From assembly GCA_003194525.1 (NCBI GenBank), contig NBIV01000023.1, forward strand, positions 62,001-126,000: a DNA stretch of 64,000 bases, written 5' to 3'. The stretch's first letter is position 1. The number at the start of each line of letters is the position of its first letter. A program made the translations under genes and the position numbers. This document shows, piece by piece, positions 48,001 through 55,875 of this stretch. The stretch is from Gracilariopsis chorda (taxonomy: Eukaryota; Rhodophyta; Florideophyceae; Gracilariales; Gracilariaceae). The notes beneath the pieces are model-generated. The model was not told the DNA's origin, ran no database searches, and worked only from the letters and a program-made list of their open reading frames with translations.

Positions 48001-50660
48001 GCGAGTAGGTAGTCGAAGTCAGCATCTTCGTCCCAGTTTTCTGGCTCAGCCTCGACGGCACATTCCGGATCATCCGGGTCCATTGCCATGAAACATGGGA
48101 CTTCATCATCCTCCGTTGGGAGTGCCTCCCCACTTGTGGGTAAACGCGACAGAGCGTCGGCTTGGGTGTTCTGCGCGCCCTTTTTATAAATGACTTGGAA
48201 GTCATATTCCGCGAGGCGGAGTCTCCAGCGCATGAGGCGTCCCGACGGGTCGGAGATATTCATTAACCACCTCAGTGAGGAATGATCCGTGTACACGGTG
48301 AAATGGACTCCCATAAGGTAGGGGCGCAGAGTGGTCATCGCCCATACGACGGCGAGGCACTCTTTCTCCGATACGGAGTAGTTCCGCTCATGGACATTGA
48401 GCGAGCGCGACCAATAACCAATTGGGTGTCGTTCCCCCTCGGGGGTGGTTTGAAAAAGAGCACACCCGACTTGGTAGTCGCTCGAGTCCGTATCTACGGA
48501 GTATGGCAACCCAAGTTTTGGGAGATGTAGGATTGGTGCTGATGTGACAGCCTCCTTCAAGGAGTTAAAGGCTTCCGATTGCTCGGGCGTAAATGTTCCC
48601 AGTTTTGGGGGGTTCCCCTTTCGCAACAACGCGTTCAGGGGTGCTGCAGTATCCGAAAAGTTCGGGATAAACCGTCGATAGACGTTGACCAGCCCCAGAA
48701 AGGAGCGCAGTTCCGTTTGAGTACGGGGTTCTTTCGCCTCAACGAGGGATTTGACTCGAGCTTTCTCGATCGCTAACCGTCCAGGACGGATAATGTGACC
48801 CAAATACTTCACAGTATCTGTGAAAAACTCGCATTTCCTCAACTTGAGGGTAATTCCCGCATCGCGGAGTACGGTCAGCACGTCTCGGACGTGAGTGAGA
48901 TGGTCGTCCAACGAGTTGGAGAAGATGATAATATCATCAAGGTAGACCAGACAACTCCGCCACTTAAAGCGGTTGAGTAGAATATCTACTGCACGCTGAA
49001 AGGTGGCGGGGGCGTTGGTTAACCCAAATGGCATCCGCTTGAAGCGGTACGTTCCTGCATGGCAGGTGAATGCGGTTTTGTCGCGATCCTCCTGTCTGAC
49101 AGGTACTTGCCAATATCCCCAATTGGCATCAAGGGCCGTGAACACGGTGGCGTCTCCAAGGGAGTCAATGCACTCGTCCATACGAGGGATGGGGTACGTG
49201 TCCCTAACAGTCACGGCATTGAGCCGGCGGTAGTCGACACAGAACCTCCAGGTTCCGTCAGCCTTTAAAGCCAGTACAACTGGGGATGCCCAGGGCGATT
49301 GAGCGGGCTCAATCACACCTGCGCGGAGCATCTTGTCCACCTGGGACTGTTCCTCTTCCCGAGCTTTCGGACCTGCCCTGTAAGGGGGTTGTGCAACCGG
49401 TCGCGCACCGGGGATTAAATCGATCCGGTGTTCCGTTGCATCAATCTCGCCAAGCGAGCCATCCCACATTGTGGTGAATTCCCGTAACATAGTACGGAGT
49501 TTGTTGCGGTGCGACTCTGGCACGTGGCTGAAGTCCAGCGCTTCAAGTGCTTTTTCCGGATCAATCCGGTCATTGCTCGATGGAGCATTGTCCTGTGGAA
49601 CAGGTGTGGTTCGCAATTCCGAGTTACTCGGTATGTTCGACGCTGAAGTAGTGGTTTCCTCCCCCTCCTTAGACTTGACGTCTTCGGACGGCGGGGTGAA
49701 CTCCTCAGAAGAGGTGGTAACTCCGAGTACATCGGCGGCTGTCATCTTCGTTGGCAGCATTCCCATAGGATGGGGGGTTACACTCCCAATTACTTGGTGT
49801 TTGACCAGATACTGGGGGTGTTTGCCAAGGTTGGCAACCAATATCCGGAAAGGAACATCCGGGGAAATGGAGACAATTCCATTAGCCAGCGCCAGCTGGG
49901 ATTTCTCGTACAACGAGGCGAGGGGTTGTATAACCCGAAGACCGTGTTGACGGGAATTTACCTGTACCCAGACTTGGGACTCCGCCGGTATAGAAACCGA
50001 GGCAGCGACGCGGAGCTTGGTGGACTCGCGGGACGCGGGCGGTGGTTCCTGCGCAGCAGGGAGCGGAACTTGTTTCCGAGAGGACCGCTTTAGCGGGCGG
50101 CGAACAATCGGAACCGACGATCCGTCGTCAAGTTCTACACGCCTGAGGCGGGGCCTGATTGCGTCGACAAATCTGTCGCAGTAATCACATCCCAGTATGA
50201 CTGGTGCTGCCAGTGAACGGCAAACGATGAAGTCCAACTTCACCACAGATGTACCAAGTCTCACGACGAGGTCCACTGTGCCCACCGTTTGTAACGGATT
50301 GTTGTTCGCATCCGAAATGTCGGGGACCGCGTCAGAGCGGATACGCGACCGCACAAGCGGGGGTAACAATGATTCCACGACAAAGTTGGGGCCTGCACCT
50401 GTATCCAGGACGGTGAGAAACCTCACCATAAACTGGGGGTCAAGGCCAAGGTCGGCATAGACCTTATAATTGCGCTTGGCCAAGACCAATACTCTACCGG
50501 GAATCCGGGGATTTTTACTCCGTATCCACGGGCGAAGCAACACACCGAGGTGCGCAGAGTCCGCGTCAGCGGTGTCTTTCCTCGAGAGGACTTTCACCGG
50601 GGAGCGAGGCGAGGACGCCTCGGGCGCCAACAGCCTCGTTTTTGAGGACGCCTCTCCCAA
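45069..50660 (-). CDS. pol: Pol polyprotein: protease, RT, RNase H, integrase, long linker, chromodomain
   Basis: The frame has 1863 codons. Aspartic protease: LDTGAG at 85-90 and VILGCDY near 155. Reverse transcriptase: about 445-625, with FTALDANWGYWQV, FGLTNAPATFQ and YLDD at 573-576. RNase H: VDTDSSD near 723, SEKE at 764-767, YTDHSSL near 790 and NTQADALSR. Integrase: His966/His973 and Cys1003/Cys1006 zinc site, then catalytic Asp1035, Asp1095 and Glu1131 in exact D-x59-D-x35-E spacing. A Pro/Arg/Thr-rich, probably disordered linker of about 480 residues follows, and a chromodomain ends the protein (EFVVDRLVGHTWDQDGILQY, then VRWYGYDPSGDTWEP). All catalytic residues are present. The long linker before the chromodomain is unusual. 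The frame is open upstream of the nominal TTG start and overlaps the gag end in another frame. Confidence 0.95.
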   Translation of the reverse strand: MGEASSKTRLLAPEASSPRSPVKVLSRKDTADADSAHLGVLLRPWIRSKNPRIPGRVLVLAKRNYKVYADLGLDPQFMVRFLTVLDTGAGPNFVVESLLPPLVRSRIRSDAVPDISDANNNPLQTVGTVDLVVRLGTSVVKLDFIVCRSLAAPVILGCDYCDRFVDAIRPRLRRVELDDGSSVPIVRRPLKRSSRKQVPLPAAQEPPPASRESTKLRVAASVSIPAESQVWVQVNSRQHGLRVIQPLASLYEKSQLALANGIVSISPDVPFRILVANLGKHPQYLVKHQVIGSVTPHPMGMLPTKMTAADVLGVTTSSEEFTPPSEDVKSKEGEETTTSASNIPSNSELRTTPVPQDNAPSSNDRIDPEKALEALDFSHVPESHRNKLRTMLREFTTMWDGSLGEIDATEHRIDLIPGARPVAQPPYRAGPKAREEEQSQVDKMLRAGVIEPAQSPWASPVVLALKADGTWRFCVDYRRLNAVTVRDTYPIPRMDECIDSLGDATVFTALDANWGYWQVPVRQEDRDKTAFTCHAGTYRFKRMPFGLTNAPATFQRAVDILLNRFKWRSCLVYLDDIIIFSNSLDDHLTHVRDVLTVLRDAGITLKLRKCEFFTDTVKYLGHIIRPGRLAIEKARVKSLVEAKEPRTQTELRSFLGLVNVYRRFIPNFSDTAAPLNALLRKGNPPKLGTFTPEQSEAFNSLKEAVTSAPILHLPKLGLPYSVDTDSSDYQVGCALFQTTPEGERHPIGYWSRSLNVHERNYSVSEKECLAVVWAMTTLRPYLMGVHFTVYTDHSSLRWLMNISDPSGRLMRWRLRLAEYDFQVIYKKGAQNTQADALSRLPTSGEALPTEDDEVPCFMAMDPDDPECAVEAEPENWDEDADFDYLLASRDDSEKPIPGNYVPVETEEMIREQFGDPFCTRIRARLNGGENLPFGVNDIGYLVRTVEATPQVVVPHTLQKRILHLSHYPKLGGHSGGRKLYLTLRRDFYWPAMAVDCYATVRFCTQCAKNRVKLRKHSKRMKLFPARAPLEFVAIDILGPLLSTRRGNKFLLVITDRFSKLVRTVPLKRITAYTVAHAFVRHWVFAYGPPLELLSDNGKQFASRFFQDVCRILDVKNLFTTTYHPQSNGQVERFNRTMLAALRAYTADHPKTWDIYTDAVTFAYNTQVHRTTGISPFELVLSRTPPPMALESQPTLDAFPSVKDYRQKWKAWLTKLVPAARKAMDHAQAAYKRNFDARLRGGKPEQINSGDFVFVRKEYYNPEREKHHKLSPVADGPFKVISVTTDTVVVEMGDAHERLSRDRIVLAPPPSTEAAPATLDPTLEYGPAPDTSVVRRPTVLPHPSRGLSDLPTLSDSPAQPGNSGLSVPAPMARIYTRQAGHVIPYPAAPSQEGEENTRFRGMRSPSQRETRRTIRTTDRGARSISRDTNPPSSGSAVQQEPDAQVPQRRQIHRVTREAETQLPHTSVREGSPIREYGDNRPQSPEQGDASKPPLAEVPAEAVQSGRSDPRPAEKRRPDTPAPLGNTHTPIGEKGRQAASEASGPGAQRSETLPVADGIEAPVPGNNLRQPPQRCGEEPRNSGKTRAIARSKPVVPDAAPPHGDGAPHLAARPLKRVSSAPARHPPKGNFDQNTGVPELALGNPPVAGDTTAPPERTVQSARAPGREAVCHPTTVSHGTPQGIVETPIPQERSSSRKLAVREFNRECGVQVPRRLAVRLAYREDGNNDTPMGNDLPGKTVTPHTLLRDIFPHEQRPLGQRTATSELSPNTLLRDIIPHRGQPSQGSTTTTRHGRQVYEREFVVDRLVGHTWDQDGILQYRVRWYGYDPSGDTWEPIEHLPRSQIVRYHRQTGTAAPATLVNAQVG

Positions 50661-50700
50661 AGGGGAGACTCCCTCAGTTAGTTTTCCGCCTTCGGCGGTG
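50640..50700 (-). promoter_or_regulatory. Gag-pol junction, pol in the -1 frame, with hairpins
   Basis: The pol frame is open through the last codons of gag (it reads KLTEGVSPLGEAS across the gag stop), so pol can be reached by a -1 shift before the TAA. The last gag codons GCG GAA AAC TAA give only a partial slippery site (A-site AAC to AAA re-pairs well, P-site poorly). A perfect stem CTCCC-CTTT-GGGAG lies about 10 bases downstream of the stop. A shift or reinitiation is inferred. Confidence 0.45.
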
Positions 50701-52852
50701 GGTTGGTTTCCTCGACAACGAGTGCTTCATCCCGTTGACGGGGGTTTCTATCCGCATAAGCGGGGGTTGCAACGGATGGTTGCGTGATCTCCCGAATCGG
50801 GGTGTATGAAGCTTGCCGCGCACGCGGGGTCTGTGGTAGGGCGTGAGAAAAGTCCGTTTTAGCACGGAGGTAGGAAGCCGTCGGGACGGAACGTTTCTCC
50901 TCTGGAGTGAGGGCCTCATAATTTGCCACCACCTTGGCCATATCCTTCAGTGAACAAATACACTGAGGAGAGGTATGGCCATGGGCATAGCACAGGTGGC
51001 AAATGAGAGCCAGCACCGCGACACGCGGATTATTATTCCGAGTATCGGAGAAGCGAACCGCAGGGCGGGTGTCAGTCCATCCAGGCCGTTGATAACGGGA
51101 TTGACCGTTTGAAAACGGGAGTCGTTGGGGTTGAACCCGACTGTTACCACCGTATAGAACGGGATCTTCTGTTCCCGTATCATGGGTCATCTCCGTCGTT
51201 GACGGTAACTCACTGGTGGGTATCGACACACCATCCCCCTGCGCTAAATGCACGGTATCAAATCCCTGTCCAGGGTTCCCATCCGCGGTGAGCGGGAGAG
51301 AGGAAGCTTCGCTTTCCAGCAACAACGCCTTGGCGGATTTAGACCGATTGTTCGGAGTTCTTGCACGAAGTGCATCCCCTTCCGCTCGAGCGTGTTGGAC
51401 CAGCTCGAGGTAGGTGATCCTTCGCTTGTCCTCCCGATAACGGGTAACTAAACTCCGGATTGCCGGGTCAAGACCATCAATGAACATGGTACTGCGCTCC
51501 CCAGCGGGGTATACGTTACCACATCTGTGGAAAGCCTTGTTAAGGCGCACCGAGTAATCGGTCTCGGTCTCTCCAGCACGCTGGCTTGTATCTCGCAAAG
51601 CGAGGATAGCCTGCTGAATAGCGGTGTTGGTGGCGTAGGAGCGCAGAAGATACTGCACAGCCTCTGGCCAGCAAGTAACTCCTCCCTCGGAGGCGCGAGA
51701 AGATCCTCGGACAGAGGTGTATTGGTCCTCGGCCACTCCCCGTAAGAAATACGGTAAAGCCAAATAGGCTTGTCCCTCATTCATACCGAGGATATCGGCC
51801 TCCGCTACAAAGCGGGATAGGAAATCCAGTACTAGGACTGGGTCCTCTCCAGTAAAATACTGGTTGCGGAGCGAGAGCTGCATTCGCTTAATGCATTCTC
51901 GCACCTTTCCCGTACCACGGGGCGTACGTCCAAGTGACGAATCTTCAAGCCGGTAGTACCGGTATGATAAAAGCTTCCGGTAATCCGGGTTTGTCGGTTT
52001 CAATTCCCGGAGACCGGAGTGTCTTCTCCCCTTCTGGCGGGTTCGGACCACACCTTCAGTGGCCGATGACCGCTTCGAGCGGGAGGAGTAGCCTCGCTTC
52101 TCGTCCTCCGAGTCGGAGTCCGAGGAGCTCGAGCTAACCGAATGGTTTCGGGGTGAGTCCGACGATGTCGACGAATCGGAGTCCGAATATTTTCGGTGAT
52201 GTTTCCGTCGGTGACGGCGTTTCTTCTTCCCAGCAAGCTGGTCGTTGTGCGATGCCTCGTTTACCGGATCACCCGGGGATGGTTTGTCCATGAGGACGAA
52301 CTGCTCCAGCGTCTCCAGGCGGGCACCAATCCGATCAAATCGGGCTTCAACTCCTTCGATGAAGGCGGCGGGTTGTCCCAAACTCTCCAACACGGAGTTG
52401 ACGTCAGACCGTAAAATACGGAGCTCCTCGGCGACCTCCTTTACGGGGGTTGCCGAGACCACCTCTTGGAGGGATTTTAGTTCCCCTACAAGGGTGTCCT
52501 GGGCGGTCCACAGAGCGCGGACCTGGGATTCCAGGGAAGTCCCCTGGGGGGTGTTATCGCCCGTTCCACGGGGGCTTGAAGCCGCGACAGCGGGAGCAGG
52601 CCGGGGTGCCTGGGGCACTGCGGCAACAGCCGGAGTCGATGCTGCATTCCCCTGCGGGGGTGATAACGAGGGCAAAAGGAGGTTCCGGGGTTCCCGGTCG
52701 GGGGTATCGTTCCGCGATGAAGCGGCGCCAGCACGGCTGGAACTTGTCCGTATAGGGATACGGGGTACGAACCGAACTTCGGAAGTGTCCGCGTTGTCGC
52801 GGGAGCGACTACGCGTAACCACTGGCTCCGCGTCGGAGGGATTTCTCAACAT
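50678..52852 (-). CDS. gag: Gag of the family A element with CCHC zinc knuckle
   Basis: The frame has 724 codons from the ATG at 52852, 105 bases inside the 5' LTR. A Pro/Ala/Ser-rich N-terminus is followed by a coiled segment, a basic Lys/His/Arg patch with an RS/SD-rich tract (about 210-255), then a capsid-like helical domain containing RNQYFTGEDPVLVLDFLSRF, the pattern of retrotransposon Gag. A perfect CCHC knuckle, CHLCYAHGHTSPQC, lies near residue 617 for nucleic-acid binding. It ends with a TAA at 50680-50678, and pol continues in another frame. Confidence 0.92.
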   Translation of the reverse strand: MLRNPSDAEPVVTRSRSRDNADTSEVRFVPRIPIRTSSSRAGAASSRNDTPDREPRNLLLPSLSPPQGNAASTPAVAAVPQAPRPAPAVAASSPRGTGDNTPQGTSLESQVRALWTAQDTLVGELKSLQEVVSATPVKEVAEELRILRSDVNSVLESLGQPAAFIEGVEARFDRIGARLETLEQFVLMDKPSPGDPVNEASHNDQLAGKKKRRHRRKHHRKYSDSDSSTSSDSPRNHSVSSSSSDSDSEDEKRGYSSRSKRSSATEGVVRTRQKGRRHSGLRELKPTNPDYRKLLSYRYYRLEDSSLGRTPRGTGKVRECIKRMQLSLRNQYFTGEDPVLVLDFLSRFVAEADILGMNEGQAYLALPYFLRGVAEDQYTSVRGSSRASEGGVTCWPEAVQYLLRSYATNTAIQQAILALRDTSQRAGETETDYSVRLNKAFHRCGNVYPAGERSTMFIDGLDPAIRSLVTRYREDKRRITYLELVQHARAEGDALRARTPNNRSKSAKALLLESEASSLPLTADGNPGQGFDTVHLAQGDGVSIPTSELPSTTEMTHDTGTEDPVLYGGNSRVQPQRLPFSNGQSRYQRPGWTDTRPAVRFSDTRNNNPRVAVLALICHLCYAHGHTSPQCICSLKDMAKVVANYEALTPEEKRSVPTASYLRAKTDFSHALPQTPRARQASYTPIREITQPSVATPAYADRNPRQRDEALVVEETNPPPKAEN

Positions 52853-52932
52853 GAGAAAATACCGTTACGACGGGAAACGATCACGGAACTTCCGGTAAAT
52901 AAAAACAAACCTCGTAAGAGGGAAAACAAAAA

Positions 52933-52954
52933 CCGATTCTAGGTCGGGAGACCA
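52933..52954 (-). other. Primer-binding site of the family A element
   Basis: Three bases inside the 5' LTR the minus strand reads TGGTCTCCCGACCTAGAATC. It begins with TGG, complementary to the tRNA CCA end, and the implied tRNA 3' half has the layout of a T loop (GATT), a T stem (CTAGG), an acceptor strand (TCGGGAG) and a discriminator A. The tRNA is not assigned. The same site, with one change, primes family B. Confidence 0.75.
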
Positions 52955-52957
52955 CTT

Positions 52958-53763
52958 TGTGGTGCAATGCCCCAAAGGGGAAAAACACCGAAAGACGTCC
53001 GGGATCTTCCTCTCACGAGGTGAACCCAGTTGGGTAGAGCCCTCCCAGAGGTGTCACGGCGAAGCCGGTTTGTAAGACCAGGGACACCTGTCGCGACTCG
53101 CGCAGGGAGGTGAAGGCGAAGAATCGGTATCCGCGTGAGCGGGGCGTGATCCTCAGTAGAGGTATGTTTCCACGTAAGTGGGGGTGTGTGAGCGGATGCG
53201 CACACGAGGGCCGCGGATAGCGGGAGGTGCTACCCTAAAAAGGGGAAAGAGGAAGGACGAGTGGGTCGCGAGAGCGACGAGTAGATACGGCAATGCCGGT
53301 GGACAGGACTCCCTATACAGGGCGAAACACCAATATGATTGGAACAATTAGTACTCCCAATGATGGGTCTCCTTTAGATGTGCAAGGGGGGTGAACTTCC
53401 GTACACTACGGTGCTTCCCTCCAAGGAGGAGTTGAGAACACGCGGAGGCGGTAAAGCTCAGAGCCAATTCCCCAGGTTGGGGTCCCTTGTTGGGGAAGGT
53501 TTACTGGTGCGACGGCAGTGCGCCGTCGCACTAAGTACTAGCTTCCCAGAAATGGGTGTGAAAATAATAAATAAAATTAACTAAAATACTCCACATTCCG
53601 TGGCAACATCCACTACTGTGGCCAACCGCCAATTGACCCAAACCGTGTCCCACGTGTCCATACCCACCGTAGTGGGGCGTAGTTCATATACACACTACAC
53701 AACCGATAATATCGGGAAAACAATCAAGTACCAAGAATCCCTCCCTGAGGGCGTTGCACTTCA
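52958..53763 (-). repeat. 5' LTR of the full-length family A element
   Basis: It is 806 bases with TG...CA ends, and in element orientation it starts TGAAGTGCAACGCCC. It carries the promoter for gag-pol by position; I do not assign a specific TATA box. Short inverted repeats recur throughout, including CCCCAAAGGGG (52970-52980) and a long one around GCGACGGCAGTGCGCCGTCGC near 53511. Confidence 0.95.
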
Positions 53764-53969
53764 CTTTAGACAATGTTTGCGGGTGTGACCAGAGAAGCAG
53801 GCTCTTTGATTTTTTGCGTCTCCTGAGCGGCACATTTCAATTTTGGTGCACTCAATAAAGCCGATTTATTTCGGCAAAGGAGCTCCACGTCCTTGTATTG
53901 GGTTAGAATAGATTTATGCACTAGATTTCATCAGTTCTGATTAACATTTAATTACTAGAAAACCCTTAC

Positions 53970-54809
53970 TGAAGTGCAACGTGAAGGGCAACGCCCTCAG
54001 AGAGGGATTCTGGGTACTTGATCGTTTTCCCGATATTATCGGTTGTGTAGTGTGTATATGAACTACGCCCCAAAATGGTGGGTATGGACACGTGGGACAC
54101 GGTTTTGGGTCAATTGGCGGTTGGCCACAGTAGTGGATGTTGCCACGAAATGTGGAGTATTTTAGTTAATATTATTTATTATTTTCACACCCATTTCTGG
54201 GAAGCTAGTACTTAGTGCGACGGCGCACTACCGTCGCACCAGTAAACCTTCCCCAACAAGGGACCCCAACCTGGGGAATTGGCTCTAGTTGTTGCCGCTT
54301 GGGCGCGTGCTCTACTCCTCCTTGGAGGGAAACGCCGTAAACCACGGGACATCTAACCCCCTTGCACATCTAAAGAAGCCCATCCTTGGGAGTATAATTG
54401 TTCTAATCATATTGGTGTTTCGCCCTGTATAGGGAATCCGGTCCACCAGCATTGCCGTATCTGTTCGTCGCTCTCGCGACCCACTTCGTCCTCCTCTTCC
54501 TCCTCTTCGCCCTTCCTTTTTGCCCTTTTTAGGGTAGCACCTCCCGCTACCCGCGGCCCTCGTGTGCGCATCCGCTCACACACCCCCAATTACGTGGAAA
54601 CATACCCCTACTGAGGATCACACCCCGCTCACGCGGATACCGATTCTTCGCCTTCACCTCCCTGCGCGAGTCGCGACAGGTGTCCCTGGTCTTACAAACC
54701 GGCTTCGCCGTGACACCTCTGGGAGGGCTCTACCCAACTGGGTTCACCTCGTGAGAGGAAGATCCCGAACCTCTTTCGGTGTTTTTCCCCTTTGGGGCAT
54801 TGCACCACA
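53970..54809 (+). mobile_element. Solo LTR of family A, opposite orientation (840 bp)
   Basis: The plus strand starts TGAAGTGCAACG and ends GCATTGCACCACA, so the copy is inverted relative to the neighbouring element. A perfect 5-base target duplication CTTAC flanks it (53965-53969 and 54810-54814). A small internal duplication near the start (GAAGTGCAACG then GAAGGGCAACG) accounts for part of its extra length. It lies 200 bases from the full element and is an independent insertion followed by LTR-LTR recombination. Confidence 0.9.
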
Positions 54810-54814
54810 CTTAC

Positions 54815-55510
54815 ACTCGACAAATATCTCTATAACTTCGGAGATTATTATTCTGATATGACTGTATAGCATTCCAAACATATTTGTCATGTCAAACCAT
54901 GTCTTTCCAGATGCGAATTGCTTAAATAAATTGCAATTATCATTGAAAGCATGAAATCGGTATCATTTTCCTGTATAATGGTTCAGGGTCCATCCCAATA
55001 CCTTAACAATTCTTTAAATATCGTTTCGCTGAAAAAGAAGTCGTGAAGACATTGCTCTTCTGAGAACCCATTAATGTTAAATTGGTTGGTACGAATGAAA
55101 CCATAAAGAAGATTTATGTTCTTGATGTCTTAAAGCGCTTGTCTTATCCGACTCTAGAGTGCCAAAGGTATGTGTGGGTTCTGAGTTATGTAATTTTTAA
55201 GACGTACATTGTGAAGACGTAAGCGAAAAAGATAGCGCGCTGCTCAGATTGAGTATTCGGTTTAGCTTACCATAAAGGTCAAGAGCGCTAAAGTTTGGTT
55301 GTGTTTCTGGTGTGGCAGTGGAGATGAAAACTTATAAATATGGAACCAGAGTATTGTTGGAAGAAATATTACAGCTTGCGTGCGTAAAGTGCTTTTCACA
55401 GTGCTCGTGCAAACTGGAAGTATATTTTGTGGCAAATGTGGGTACAAGAAGCACGCACGAGATTTTGGTTGGCGTAGATTTTCTATTGATATCGCAAACC
55501 TGCTCAACTG
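54815..55510. other. AT-rich interval, no gene recognised
   Basis: Only frames of about 81 codons on opposite strands near 55262-55560 are present, partly overlapping the MITE end, with no motif. Confidence 0.35.
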
Positions 55511-55875
55511 CTAGTGTCTATCCGCCCCATATGAAATGTTGCCAAATGACTGCTTTTTGAAGGTGAAACTTTGATACACACCTCAAGAACGGTGTTTTTG
55601 AATCTAAAGTACTTTATTTATATCAAAAGAGCTTGTTTTCTGAAGCTTTTTAGTAAATTAGACATATTTTACCAGCACATCGCTATTAAACCATCTGCTT
55701 GTCTTACGTTTCTGCTTCTCCCCTAGCAAAAACAACAGAAGCTTAGATATACAAAAACATGTTGCAAAACTTAAACAACTACAAAAGGCAAAGCAATCCC
55801 ATCAAAATTACTAAAATTAAAGGTTAAGTTGATTGTTTTGACCTCATATGAGATCGGCTGTCCTATAGACACTAG
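55511..55875. mobile_element. MITE with palindrome-bearing TIRs (copy 2)
   Basis: The left end CTAGTGTCTATCCG and the right end, in reverse complement CTAGTGTCTATAGGAC, match the TIRs of copy 1 (6716-7091). The right TIR holds GACCTCATATGAGATC, a one-base variant of the palindrome; the left one is shortened to CCATATGA. The length is 365 bp against 376 for copy 1. The match may extend one base outward on each side (G and C). There is no coding frame. Confidence 0.6.

Larger units (their letters stand above)
42226..53763 (-). mobile_element. Full-length Ty3/Gypsy chromodomain LTR retrotransposon (family A, 11,538 bp)
   Basis: Two 806-base LTRs with TG...CA ends flank a gag, a pol with protease, reverse transcriptase, RNase H and integrase in that order (the Ty3/Gypsy order), and a C-terminal chromodomain. 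The element is transcribed on the minus strand. A perfect 5-base target duplication, CTTTA, lies at 42221-42225 and 53764-53768. The LTRs differ at one base that I could find (42370 T versus 53101 C), and gag and pol are open, so insertion was recent and the element may be active. Unusual features are an extra antisense reading frame near the 3' LTR and a dense set of short inverted repeats across the whole element. GC content is clearly higher than in neighbouring AT-rich spacers. Confidence 0.97.

Noticed and set aside
42226..53763. CRISPR-like array because of regular short palindromes
   Set aside because: The palindromes differ in sequence from one to the next, lie in coding regions, and have no constant repeat or spacer.
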